DNA from: Kosmotogaceae bacterium
GTDB taxonomy: Bacteria > Thermotogota > Thermotogae > Petrotogales > Kosmotogaceae
DNA length: 12,181 nt
Assembly: GCA_003444085.1 (NCBI GenBank)
Contig: DLVL01000037.1
Span: 7,911-20,091 of the forward strand
Direction of reading: 5' to 3'
Shown: piece after piece, positions 6,121 to 12,181 of the stretch
Layout: each line of letters begins with the position of its first letter
How positions within the stretch are numbered: position 1 is the stretch's first letter
Notes under the pieces: model-generated
What the model was told of the DNA's origin: nothing
Databases searched by the model: none
The model's input: the letters and a program-made list of their open reading frames with translations, nothing else
Program-made: the position numbers and the translations under genes

Positions 6121-6405
6121 CTACCTCAGCTCTCCGCGCTTGGCTCTCTTATCTGCGTGTCCACCGAATCTTCTTGTCGGGGAGAACTCACCCAATCTAT
6201 GACCAATCATGTTTTCCGTGATATATACCGGTATATGCTTCATCCCATTGTAGACTGCTATTGTATGACCAATCATCTCAGGTACGATCATGGAGGCCCT
6301 GCTCCAGGTCTTAATCGGCCTCTTCTCTCCCTTCTCGTTCAGCTCCTTGACCCTTTTCAGAAGCTTCGGATGAATATAGGGACCTTTCTTTTTGGATCTT
6401 GACAT
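6121..6405 (-). CDS. rpsS: 30S ribosomal protein S19
   Basis: 94-residue protein of the 30S head that forms a complex with S13 and contacts the A-site finger bridge. It starts MSRSKKKGPYIHPKLLKRV and contains the near-invariant IKTWSRASMIVPEMIGHTIAVYNGMKHIPVYITENMIGHRLGEF block, then SPTRRFGGH, followed by a basic tail. Length is normal for bacterial S19. AGGAGG lies just upstream of the ATG, inside the 16-17 nt gap after rplB. The rplV start is 11 nt downstream. Confidence 0.97.
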   Translation of the reverse strand: MSRSKKKGPYIHPKLLKRVKELNEKGEKRPIKTWSRASMIVPEMIGHTIAVYNGMKHIPVYITENMIGHRLGEFSPTRRFGGHADKRAKRGELR

Positions 6406-6421
6406 TCAAATACCTCCTATA

Positions 6422-7249
6422 TCAGCCTTTTTTTCTTCGCTTCACTATGAGCCTGTCTGAGGACTTTCCGGGTTTCCTCGTCTTGTATCCTTTTGCCGGC
6501 ATTCCCCAAGGGCTCTGTGGAAGATGACCTTTGGATTTTCCTTCGCCGCCACCCATAGGATGATCGACGGGATTCATGGTCATTCCTCGCACTGTCGGTC
6601 TTATTCCAAGCCATCTCTTTCTTCCGGCTTTGCCGTGGATCTCGTTTGAGTGTTCTTCGTTTCCAACCATGCCAAGTGTTGCAGTACACTTCACACTTAC
6701 GCGTCGCAGTTCGCCAGAAGGCATTCTCAGAAGAGCATATCTTCCTTCCTTTGCCATAAGCTGGGCGTAAGCTCCTGCAGATCTTGCAATCTGTCCACCC
6801 TTTCCGGGGATGAACTCGATGTTGTGCACGATCGATCCGACAGGTATCCTTTCAAGAGGCAACGAGTTCCCAACTGATATTTCTGCAGTCTCTCCACTTG
6901 ATACAGAGTCGCTCACCTTCAGGCCCTTTGGCGCAAGAATATATCTACGTTCTCCGTCAGCATACATAAGTAGTGCTATTCTTGCGGTCCTGTTTGGATC
7001 ATATTCAATTGCTACAACTCTGGACGGAATGTCTGTCTTGTCTCTTCTGAAATCGATTATTCTATAACGTCTCTTGTGTCTACCACCCTGGTGTCTTACG
7101 GTAATACGCCCCTGATTATTTCGGCCGGAACCTCTCTTAAGGGGTCTCAGAAGATTCTTTTCCGGATTCTCTTTCGTGACCTCCCCAAAATCTGGAAGAA
7201 GCATGCTTCTTCTGCTGTGTGTTACGGGTTTATAGTCTCTGAGACTCAT
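6422..7249 (-). CDS. rplB: 50S ribosomal protein L2
   Basis: Core 23S rRNA-binding protein, 275 residues from the chosen start, required for subunit association and peptidyl-transferase activity. Blocks seen are YKPVTHSRRSM, GRNNQGRITVRHQGGRHKRRYRIIDF, the central SH3-like region (VVAIEYDPNRTARIALLMYADGERRYILAP), GGQIARSAGAYAQLMAKEG, and the C-terminal region around RPTVRGMTMNPVDHPMGGGEG. The conserved first His of VDHP is present; the second His of the usual DHPHGGGEG is Met. Two starts are possible: ATG at 7255 (two extra residues, MIM) and ATG at 7249. GAGG is 4 nt from the first and 10 nt from the second, and family alignment favours the second, but the choice is not certain. Confidence 0.96.
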   Translation of the reverse strand: MSLRDYKPVTHSRRSMLLPDFGEVTKENPEKNLLRPLKRGSGRNNQGRITVRHQGGRHKRRYRIIDFRRDKTDIPSRVVAIEYDPNRTARIALLMYADGERRYILAPKGLKVSDSVSSGETAEISVGNSLPLERIPVGSIVHNIEFIPGKGGQIARSAGAYAQLMAKEGRYALLRMPSGELRRVSVKCTATLGMVGNEEHSNEIHGKAGRKRWLGIRPTVRGMTMNPVDHPMGGGEGKSKGHLPQSPWGMPAKGYKTRKPGKSSDRLIVKRRKKG

Positions 7250-7266
7250 AATCATTGCACCTCACT

Positions 7267-7569
7267 TTAATGCTGACCTTCGAGTTCCTTGATCCTGTAT
7301 CCCTTTATCAGAGAGACTACAGCTTTCTTCCAGGTTCGAGTCTTCCCTGTGTAGAGTCCTCTTCGCTTGGGTTTTCCCTTTACGTTAACAACATTCACGC
7401 TCTCGACCTTGACCTTGAACAGGTTTTCTATAGTCTCTTTGATGACGTACTTGTTTGCATTTTTGTGGACCTCGAAAACATACTTTCCTTCTTCGTCACC
7501 AGCCAGAGACTTCTCCGTGACTATGGGTCTTACAATAACATCACTTGGAGGCAGTTTCTCGCTTCTCAT
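7267..7569 (-). CDS. rplW: 50S ribosomal protein L23
   Basis: 100-residue protein at the exit-tunnel opening, the main docking site for trigger factor and SRP. It shows the family pattern: DVIVRPIVTEKS near the start, a KYVFEVHKNANKYVIKETIENLFKVKVESVNVVNVKGK segment, then the basic hairpin RRGLYTGKTRTWKKAVVSL. Its start overlaps the rplD stop as ATGA (4 nt), so coupling to L4 synthesis is expected. GAGGTG a few bases upstream lies in the end of rplD. Gap to rplB is 17 nt from the start chosen for that gene. Confidence 0.97.
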   Translation of the reverse strand: MRSEKLPPSDVIVRPIVTEKSLAGDEEGKYVFEVHKNANKYVIKETIENLFKVKVESVNVVNVKGKPKRRGLYTGKTRTWKKAVVSLIKGYRIKELEGQH

Positions 7570-8237
7570 CCGAGCACCTCCTCTATCCTCTGAACAACAT
7601 CAGCAGTAGTCACAAGCCTGTCGTGGTTCAAAATATCGAATACGTTAAGACCGTCGATACCAGGAGTTTCGGTATTTCCGTTCCCGGCTCTAAGTACTTT
7701 TACTTTCTTGAGATTCTTTCCTGAGCGTCTGACTCCTTCGTATTTGTCGTTTTCAGCGGGCACTACGATAAGGATCTTCTCACCAGATTCAATCCCAAGG
7801 TTTGTCAGAATCTCAGTCAGTTTTCGGGTTTTCGGTTCATCAATCTTGAAGTCGTCTACCACGATCATTGCATTCTCCGCACATCTTATACTCAATGCAG
7901 ATTTCAAGGCAAGTCTCTTCATCTTCTTGTTTAATCTGTAGGACCAGTCTTTGGGTCTGGGCCCGTGAGCAACTCCACCATGTCTCCAGATCGGGTTTCT
8001 GCTCGTTCCAAATCTGGCGCGTCCAGTGTGCTTCTGTGCCCAGGGCTTACGTCCTCCCCCTCTTACTTCCGATCGTGTTTTGGTCGAAGCGGTACCCGCT
8101 CTGCGATTGGCAAGCTGCATATGAACATATCTAAACATAACATCGTAATTTGGCTCCACACCAAAGACCGTATCCATCAATTCGATCGTACCAACTTGTT
8201 TACCGTCAGTATTCTTTAACTCCAACTGAGGCATCAT
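7566..8237 (-). CDS. rplD: 50S ribosomal protein L4
   Basis: Assembly-initiating protein of 223 residues whose long loop lines the exit tunnel next to L22. The globular N-terminus (LELKNTDGKQVGTIELMDTVFGVEPN) is followed by the extended loop (about residues 45-95) containing TKTRSEVRGGGRKPWAQKHTGRAR and WRHGGVAHGPRPKDW, then LNKKMKRLALKSALS and a Rossmann-like C-terminal domain (ILIVVPAEN, LNVFDILNHDRLV). In E. coli L4 also represses the S10 operon via its leader. That leader lies before rpsJ, and no E. coli-like leader is visible here. Starts at 8240 (TTG), 8237 and 8234 (ATG) are adjacent; GGAGG 5 nt before 8237 supports that one. Confidence 0.96.
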   Translation of the reverse strand: MMPQLELKNTDGKQVGTIELMDTVFGVEPNYDVMFRYVHMQLANRRAGTASTKTRSEVRGGGRKPWAQKHTGRARFGTSRNPIWRHGGVAHGPRPKDWSYRLNKKMKRLALKSALSIRCAENAMIVVDDFKIDEPKTRKLTEILTNLGIESGEKILIVVPAENDKYEGVRRSGKNLKKVKVLRAGNGNTETPGIDGLNVFDILNHDRLVTTADVVQRIEEVLG

Positions 8238-8261
8238 CAACTCCTCCTTCCACAGCCGCCA

Positions 8262-8897
8262 TCACGGTCTTCTGCTGCTTTTGACGACCACAAGGCTTCC
8301 TCTTGCTCCGGGAACTGGTCCATTTATTGCTATAAGACCATTCTCTGCGTCAACTCTTATCACTTTCAGATTCTGAACAGTCATTCGCACACCGCCGTAT
8401 CTTCCGGGCATCTTCTTGCCTTTGAAGATCTTCGCAGGGTCGGTGCCCGCTCCCATAGATCCCATCTCTCTGTGGAATTTGGAACCTCTTGTGGCTTCGC
8501 CTCCTCTGAAATTCCACCTTTTCATAACTCCAGAAAAGCCTTTCCCTTTTGAAATGCTTGTAACATCAACGATCTCTCCATCAGCGAAGATACCAACATC
8601 GATAACATCACCGACCTTATAATCAGTCACGTTGCTCACTTTTATCTCTCTAAGAACTCTGTGCGGTTTCAGCTTTGCATGCTCAAACCTCTGATAAATG
8701 GGTTTACTCAGCACTTTCCGTGCTCGTTCTTTGGTAAGCTCTTCGAATCCCAGCTGCAGTGCATCGTACTCGCCTTCTTCTGCAGATTTCTTCTGTACCA
8801 CAGTGCAAGGCCCTGCCTTTATTACTGTTACTCCGAAGGCTCTCCCGTCCTGGTAAATCCTGGTCATTCCAAGTTTTCTTCCAATTATTCCCTTCAC
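8262..8897 (-). CDS. rplC: 50S ribosomal protein L3
   Basis: 211-residue protein initiating 50S assembly; its central extension reaches toward the peptidyl-transferase centre. The start is GTG giving KGIIGRKLGMTRIY, the standard L3 N-terminus, with GGAGG (8905-8909) 7 nt upstream. Other blocks are VTVIKAGPCTVVQ, DVTSISKGKGFSGVMKRW (about 111-128), GSKFHREMGSMGAG, and FKGKKMPGRYGGVRMTVQNLKVIRVDAENGLIAINGPVPG near the C-terminus. In the extension, residues usually His in bacterial L3 (RHxF and S/T-HG) are Trp128 and Arg137. Length and order otherwise match the family. The gap from rpsJ is 21 nt and to rplD 24 nt. Confidence 0.96.
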   Translation of the reverse strand: MKGIIGRKLGMTRIYQDGRAFGVTVIKAGPCTVVQKKSAEEGEYDALQLGFEELTKERARKVLSKPIYQRFEHAKLKPHRVLREIKVSNVTDYKVGDVIDVGIFADGEIVDVTSISKGKGFSGVMKRWNFRGGEATRGSKFHREMGSMGAGTDPAKIFKGKKMPGRYGGVRMTVQNLKVIRVDAENGLIAINGPVPGARGSLVVVKSSRRP

Positions 8898-8904
8898 AAA
8901 AACA

Positions 8905-8909
8905 CCTCC
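8905..8909 (-). promoter_or_regulatory. Ribosome binding site of rplC
   Basis: GGAGG is 7 nt upstream of the GTG that opens the L3 frame with the standard KGIIGRKLGMT sequence. It confirms a GTG start for rplC. Confidence 0.8.
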
Positions 8910-8918
8910 GAAGAACCG

Positions 8919-9227
8919 TTACAACTTGATCTCGACGTCGACGCCTGCAGGAAGATCTACTTTCATCAGCGAATCAATTGTCTTCGGCGTTGGTTCAAGA
9001 ATCTCTATCAATCTCTTGTGAACAAGCTTCTCAAATTGCTCGCGCGCGTCTTTGTACTTATGCGGTGAAGTCAATACTGAATAGAGTGTTCGCTCCGTCG
9101 GCAGTGGCACCGGGCCTGAAACCTTGGCATTGGTAAGCTTCACAGCTTCTACGATCTTCTTCGCAGATGTATCCAGGAGTTTGTAATCGTATGCCTTAAG
9201 TCGGATTCTGATTTTCTGCTTGGCCAT
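8919..9227 (-). CDS. rpsJ: 30S ribosomal protein S10 (NusE)
   Basis: 102-residue head protein of the 30S subunit that also acts as NusE, pairing with NusB and NusG in transcription antitermination and transcription-translation coupling. The start MAKQKIRIRLKAYDYKLLD is standard. SGPVPLPTERTLYSVLTSPHKYKDAREQFEKLVHKRLIEI covers the loop and the C-terminal half, ending LPAGVDVEIKL. It is the first gene of the S10 cluster, separated from tuf by 66 nt that contain a hairpin. The AGGAGGG upstream ends about 12 nt from the ATG, longer than the spacing of the other genes here. Confidence 0.98.
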   Translation of the reverse strand: MAKQKIRIRLKAYDYKLLDTSAKKIVEAVKLTNAKVSGPVPLPTERTLYSVLTSPHKYKDAREQFEKLVHKRLIEILEPTPKTIDSLMKVDLPAGVDVEIKL

Positions 9228-9293
9228 ATATCCTGTGTTCCCTCCTTATGCACCAGAAGGGAGAAGAGACAAGACTCTTCTCCCCGCAAGATT
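9228..9293 (-). promoter_or_regulatory. tuf-rpsJ intergenic hairpin
   Basis: This 66-nt gap is the only real intergenic space in the window. On the transcribed strand, 9 nt after the tuf stop, GGGAGAAGAG (9284-9275) pairs perfectly with CTCTTCTCCC (9268-9259) around a 6-nt loop, giving a 10-bp stem with six G-C pairs. It is followed by TTCTGGTGC rather than a run of T, so a strong intrinsic terminator is unlikely. Read-through with partial attenuation, RNA processing, or protection of the upstream mRNA are all possible. The rpsJ ribosome binding site (AGGAGGG, 9240-9246) lies 12 nt beyond the stem. No convincing promoter was seen. Confidence 0.6.
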
Positions 9294-10493
9294 TCACTCA
9301 ATAATCTTGTCAACTACTCCGGCGCCGACTGTTCTTCCGCCTTCGCGGACAGCAAATCGCATTCCTCTTTCTATTGCAACCGGGTAAATCAGCTCAACGG
9401 TCATAACGACGTTGTCGCCAGGCATAACCATTTCGACTCCCTCAGGGAGATCGGCGATTTCACCAGTGACGTCTGCAGTTCTAATGTAGAACTGTGGTCT
9501 GTATCCTTTTCTGAAGGGGTTGTGGCGACCTCCCTCGTCCTTCTTTAGAACATAGACGTTTGCAGAGAACTTCTTGTGAGGAGTGATTGACTTGGGTTTG
9601 GCGAGAATCTGTCCTCTCTTTACTTCGTCTTTGCCGACACCCCTGAGAAGACATCCTACGTTGTCTCCCGCCATTCCTTCATCAAGAAGCTTCCGGAACA
9701 TCTCAACACCGGTAACAACTGTCTTTCTTGTATCGTAGGAAAGTCCAATGATCTCGACTTCATCTCCCACATGAACGCCGCCTCTTTCGATTCTGCCTGT
9801 AACGACAGTCCCTCTACCTGTGATGGTGAAAATATCCTCAATCGGCATAAGGAAAGGCTTATCGGTTTCTCTTTCTGGTTCGGGGATATGCTCATCAACT
9901 GCTTCCATGAGTTCGGCTATCGGTTTGAATAATTCATCTTCAGGATCATCCGCTTCCAGTGCTTTCAGGGCTGAGCCCTTGACAATCGGGGTCTCATCTC
10001 CGGGAAACTCATACTTATTGAGAAGGTCACGAACCTCTTCCTCAACAAGCTCAACAAGCTCTTCATCATCAACCATATCGGTCTTGTTCAAGAAGACCAC
10101 CATTGCGGGAACGTTGACCTGCCTTGCCAGCAAGACGTGTTCTCTTGTCTGAGGCATAACACCGTCAGTTGCCGCAACTACAAGAATTGCTCCGTCCATC
10201 TGTGCAGCTCCAGTGATCATGTTCTTGATGTAGTCTGCGTGACCAGGACAGTCGATATGTGCGTAGTGTCTCTTTTCAGTCTGGTACTCGACGTGTGTGA
10301 CGTTGATAGTTATGCCTCTTGTTTTCTCTTCAGGAGCCTTGTCGATGGAATCGAAAGGTGTGAAATCAGCAAGACCTTTGCTGTGAAGGTACTTGGTGAT
10401 TGCTGCTGTCAACGTCGTCTTACCATGGTCGATATGACCGATGGTCCCAATGTTCAGATGTGGTTTTGTTCGATCGAATTTCTCTTTTGCCAT
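9294..10493 (-). CDS. tuf: Translation elongation factor Tu
   Basis: GTPase of 399 residues that delivers aminoacyl-tRNA to the ribosomal A site. Domain I contains the P-loop GHIDHGKT (19-26), switch I RGITI (59-63, with Thr62), DCPGH (81-85) with the catalytic His85, NKTD (136-139) and SALKA (174-178). Domain II starts near residue 210 (FTITGRGTVVTGRIERG) and domain III contains ANVYVLKKDEGGRHNPF and the closing GMRFAVREGGRTVGAGVV. The guanine-specificity motif is NKTD where E. coli has NKCD; Thr at this place is seen in related lineages. GGAGGG lies upstream of the ATG in the 32-nt gap after fusA. Gene order fusA-tuf-rpsJ joins the str and S10 clusters. Confidence 0.99.
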   Translation of the reverse strand: MAKEKFDRTKPHLNIGTIGHIDHGKTTLTAAITKYLHSKGLADFTPFDSIDKAPEEKTRGITINVTHVEYQTEKRHYAHIDCPGHADYIKNMITGAAQMDGAILVVAATDGVMPQTREHVLLARQVNVPAMVVFLNKTDMVDDEELVELVEEEVRDLLNKYEFPGDETPIVKGSALKALEADDPEDELFKPIAELMEAVDEHIPEPERETDKPFLMPIEDIFTITGRGTVVTGRIERGGVHVGDEVEIIGLSYDTRKTVVTGVEMFRKLLDEGMAGDNVGCLLRGVGKDEVKRGQILAKPKSITPHKKFSANVYVLKKDEGGRHNPFRKGYRPQFYIRTADVTGEIADLPEGVEMVMPGDNVVMTVELIYPVAIERGMRFAVREGGRTVGAGVVDKIIE

Positions 10494-10525
10494 TCTTGTC
10501 CCTCCTTCATTTCTTTGTACGGGAT

Positions 10526-12181
10526 TTATAAGCCCAATAGTCTGGTTGAAACCTTCTCTGGAACAACACTATTATGTGAGAACTGAATTATGTGAACCGC
10601 ACGTCCCTGCGAAAGTGAACGCACTACGGTAGCATAGCCAAATAATTCTGACAAAGGCACAAATGCCTTGATCACCTTCAGATCACCACGACTATCAAAA
10701 CCTTCGATCTTGGACCTTCTCGAATTCAGGTCAGCGATAATATCTCCCATGTACTCTTCGGGAGTTGTGATCTCAACGTGCATTATTGGTTCTAGCAGGA
10801 CTGGTTTTGCCTTCCTAACAGCGTCCTTGAATGCCATCGAACCTGCAATATTGAACGCTATCTCAGAAGAGTCCACGTCATGATACGATCCATCGAGCAA
10901 TGTGGCCTTTATCCTGACCATCGGGTACCCCGCGAGGGTACCGGAATCCATGGCCTGTCTTATTCCTGCAGAAATCGCCGGAATATATTCCTTGGGAATG
11001 ACACCCCCACTTGTCGAATCCTCGAAAACAAAGTTACCTTCCTCTGCATCAGCCAAAGGTTCAACTCTCAGGACAACATGACCGTACTGCCCTCTGCCGC
11101 CAGTCTGTCTAATATGCTTTCCTACGCCTTCCGCAGACTGACTTATCGTCTCTCTGTAGGCTACCTGAGGATTACCAACTCTCAGGTTAACACCAAACTC
11201 CCTTCGCATCCTTTCAACAACAATCTCAAGGTGTAATTCTCCCATTCCAGACAACACTGTTTCTCCTGATTCAGGGTCGGAGCTCACCTTCAACGATGGG
11301 TCTTCATCTGAAAGAGCCTGGAGGGCTTTGGAGAGCTTGTCCAGATCATCCTTTGTTCCTGGCTCTACAGCAATAGAAATAACAGGTTCGGGAAACTCAA
11401 TCTTCTCAAGAAGAATCTCTTTGTTTCCGGATAGTATAGTCTCCCCGGTAGTAGTGTTTCTGAGTCCTACAACAGCGACAATGTCGCCTGCTCTTATGTA
11501 GTCAACTTCCTCACGTTTGTCTGCATGCATGAAGATCAACCTGGAGACACGTTCTTTGATTCTCTTGTTGATGTTCATGACGTAGTTCCCTTTGGTAAGT
11601 CTACCTGAATAGACTCTTATGAAGGTAAGTTTCCCCACAAACGGATCAACCATGATCTTGAATGCAAGACCAATGAAATCGTCCTCTTCAAAAAGACTTA
11701 CGGGAACCTGGTTCCCTGTGTTTGGGTCAAGTCCATGAACAGGTGGGACTTCCGTTGGGGCAGGAAGATACTCAACAATGGCGTCCAGCAGTGGCTGAAT
11801 CCCCCTGTTCTTGAAGGCAGATCCACAGAGCACAGGAACAATCTTGTTGGCAAGCGTTGATTTCCTTATTGCCCTTTTGACACGCTGAAAAGGTATCTCT
11901 TCACCTTCTATGTACATTTCCATCAGTTCTTCGTCGAATTCAGCAATGTGAGATATGAGGTCTTCTCTTGCTTCTTCAACGTCGTCAAGCATTTCATCAG
12001 GGATTTCGACAACTTTGACTTCAGTACCATCTTCACCAACCCAGGAAATCGCCCTCATCTCAATCAGATCAACGACTCCACGAAAATCACTCTCAGAACC
12101 TATTGGAAGTTGAATCGGAACAGGATTCGCCTTGAGCTTCTTCACCATGCTCGACACAGCTGCATGAAAATCTGCACCTGT
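10526..12181 (-). CDS. fusA: Translation elongation factor G, C-terminal part (5' end outside window)
   Basis: GTPase driving translocation and, with RRF, ribosome recycling. The frame is open to the right edge, so 551 residues are visible and roughly the first 140 (P-loop, switches, G-domain core) are missing. The visible part starts at TGADF, just after the expected NKMDR. The rest of the G domain with its insert follows, then domain II (GKLTFIRVYSGRL), domain III (PEPVISIAVEPGTKDDLDKL, VLSGMGELHLEI), domain IV (RQTGGRGQYGHVVLRVEP, HDVDSSEIAFNIAGSMAF) and domain V (EYMGDIIADLNSRR, VPLSELFGYATVVRSLSQGRA). The end, HIIQFSHNSVVPEKVSTRLLGL, departs from the usual YTMEFSHYEPVP-type tail. The GTG at 12157 is internal, not the start. 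rpsL and rpsG would be expected upstream. Confidence 0.98.
   Translation of the reverse strand, partial: TGADFHAAVSSMVKKLKANPVPIQLPIGSESDFRGVVDLIEMRAISWVGEDGTEVKVVEIPDEMLDDVEEAREDLISHIAEFDEELMEMYIEGEEIPFQRVKRAIRKSTLANKIVPVLCGSAFKNRGIQPLLDAIVEYLPAPTEVPPVHGLDPNTGNQVPVSLFEEDDFIGLAFKIMVDPFVGKLTFIRVYSGRLTKGNYVMNINKRIKERVSRLIFMHADKREEVDYIRAGDIVAVVGLRNTTTGETILSGNKEILLEKIEFPEPVISIAVEPGTKDDLDKLSKALQALSDEDPSLKVSSDPESGETVLSGMGELHLEIVVERMRREFGVNLRVGNPQVAYRETISQSAEGVGKHIRQTGGRGQYGHVVLRVEPLADAEEGNFVFEDSTSGGVIPKEYIPAISAGIRQAMDSGTLAGYPMVRIKATLLDGSYHDVDSSEIAFNIAGSMAFKDAVRKAKPVLLEPIMHVEITTPEEYMGDIIADLNSRRSKIEGFDSRGDLKVIKAFVPLSELFGYATVVRSLSQGRAVHIIQFSHNSVVPEKVSTRLLGL

Noticed and set aside
6417..6689. 90-codon minus-strand frame overlapping the 3' end of rplB
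   Set aside because: It is in another frame of a well-conserved L2 region. The product is Arg/Lys/Ser low-complexity and unlike known proteins.
8661..9068. 135-codon plus-strand frame opposite rplC and rpsJ
   Set aside because: Both opposite genes are unmistakable, and this frame has no supporting start signal or recognisable domain.
9246..9274. Possible promoter before rpsJ (TTGTCT, 17 nt, ATAAGG)
   Set aside because: The -10 match is poor and overlaps the rpsJ ribosome binding site, and the -35 lies in the hairpin. It would leave almost no leader before the SD.
9255..9284. Intrinsic terminator at the tuf-rpsJ hairpin
   Set aside because: The stem is good but is followed by TTCTGGTGC, not a T-run, and essential genes continue directly downstream. 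I list it as a hairpin of unknown role instead.
10035..10075. Short repetitive stretch in tuf (repeated Glu-Glu-Leu-Val codons)
   Set aside because: It encodes the normal acidic helix of EF-Tu domain I, so it is ordinary coding sequence and not a DNA repeat element.
12155..12157. GTG as the start of the fusA gene
   Set aside because: The frame stays open to the window edge and the residues before it (TGADF...) match the conserved EF-G sequence, so the GTG is an internal valine codon.

Overview
The window is one uninterrupted minus-strand block of translation genes, and it looks like the chromosomal ribosomal-protein superoperon of a Thermotogota bacterium. The protein flavour (EF-Tu with GHIDHGKT and NKTD, zinc-type S14 and L24, a long-tailed L22 and S17) and a base composition that looks by eye to be in the middle 40s % GC fit the Mesotoga/Kosmotoga group best. 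That placement is inference from memory of the families, not from a search.

Reading in the direction of transcription (right to left), the layout is: the 3' four-fifths of fusA (EF-G, cut by the right edge) and tuf (EF-Tu) from the str operon. Next comes the complete S10 cluster: rpsJ, rplC, rplD, rplW, rplB, rpsS, rplV, rpsC, rplP, rpmC, rpsQ. The spc cluster follows: rplN, rplX, rplE, rpsN, rpsH, rplF, rplR, rpsE, rpmD and rplO. rplO is cut inside what is probably its stop codon. secY would be expected just beyond the left edge but is not visible. The order is exactly the canonical bacterial one, with no insertions, losses, mobile elements, RNA genes or CRISPR arrays.

All genes are packed tightly. 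Gaps run from 0 to 32 nt, with several 1-4 nt stop/start overlaps (rplW-rplD, rpmC-rplP, rpsQ-rplN, rpsE-rpmD). Strong Shine-Dalgarno (SD) sequences are often embedded in the end of the preceding gene. This argues for one polycistronic transcript with translational coupling from the str genes through spc. The only real intergenic space is the 66 nt between tuf and rpsJ. It holds a perfect 10-bp hairpin with no proper U-tract, sitting just upstream of the rpsJ ribosome binding site. No stretch over 300 bases lacks a gene.

The products act together. L2, L3, L4, L5, L6, L14, L15, L16, L18, L22, L23, L24, L29 and L30 build the 50S subunit. S3, S5, S8, S10, S14, S17 and S19 build the 30S subunit. 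EF-Tu and EF-G drive elongation. I found no previously undescribed system. The points worth a second look are the tuf-rpsJ hairpin and its possible alternative fold, the tails on L22 and S17, and single-residue departures in S5, L2 and L3 at functionally important loops.
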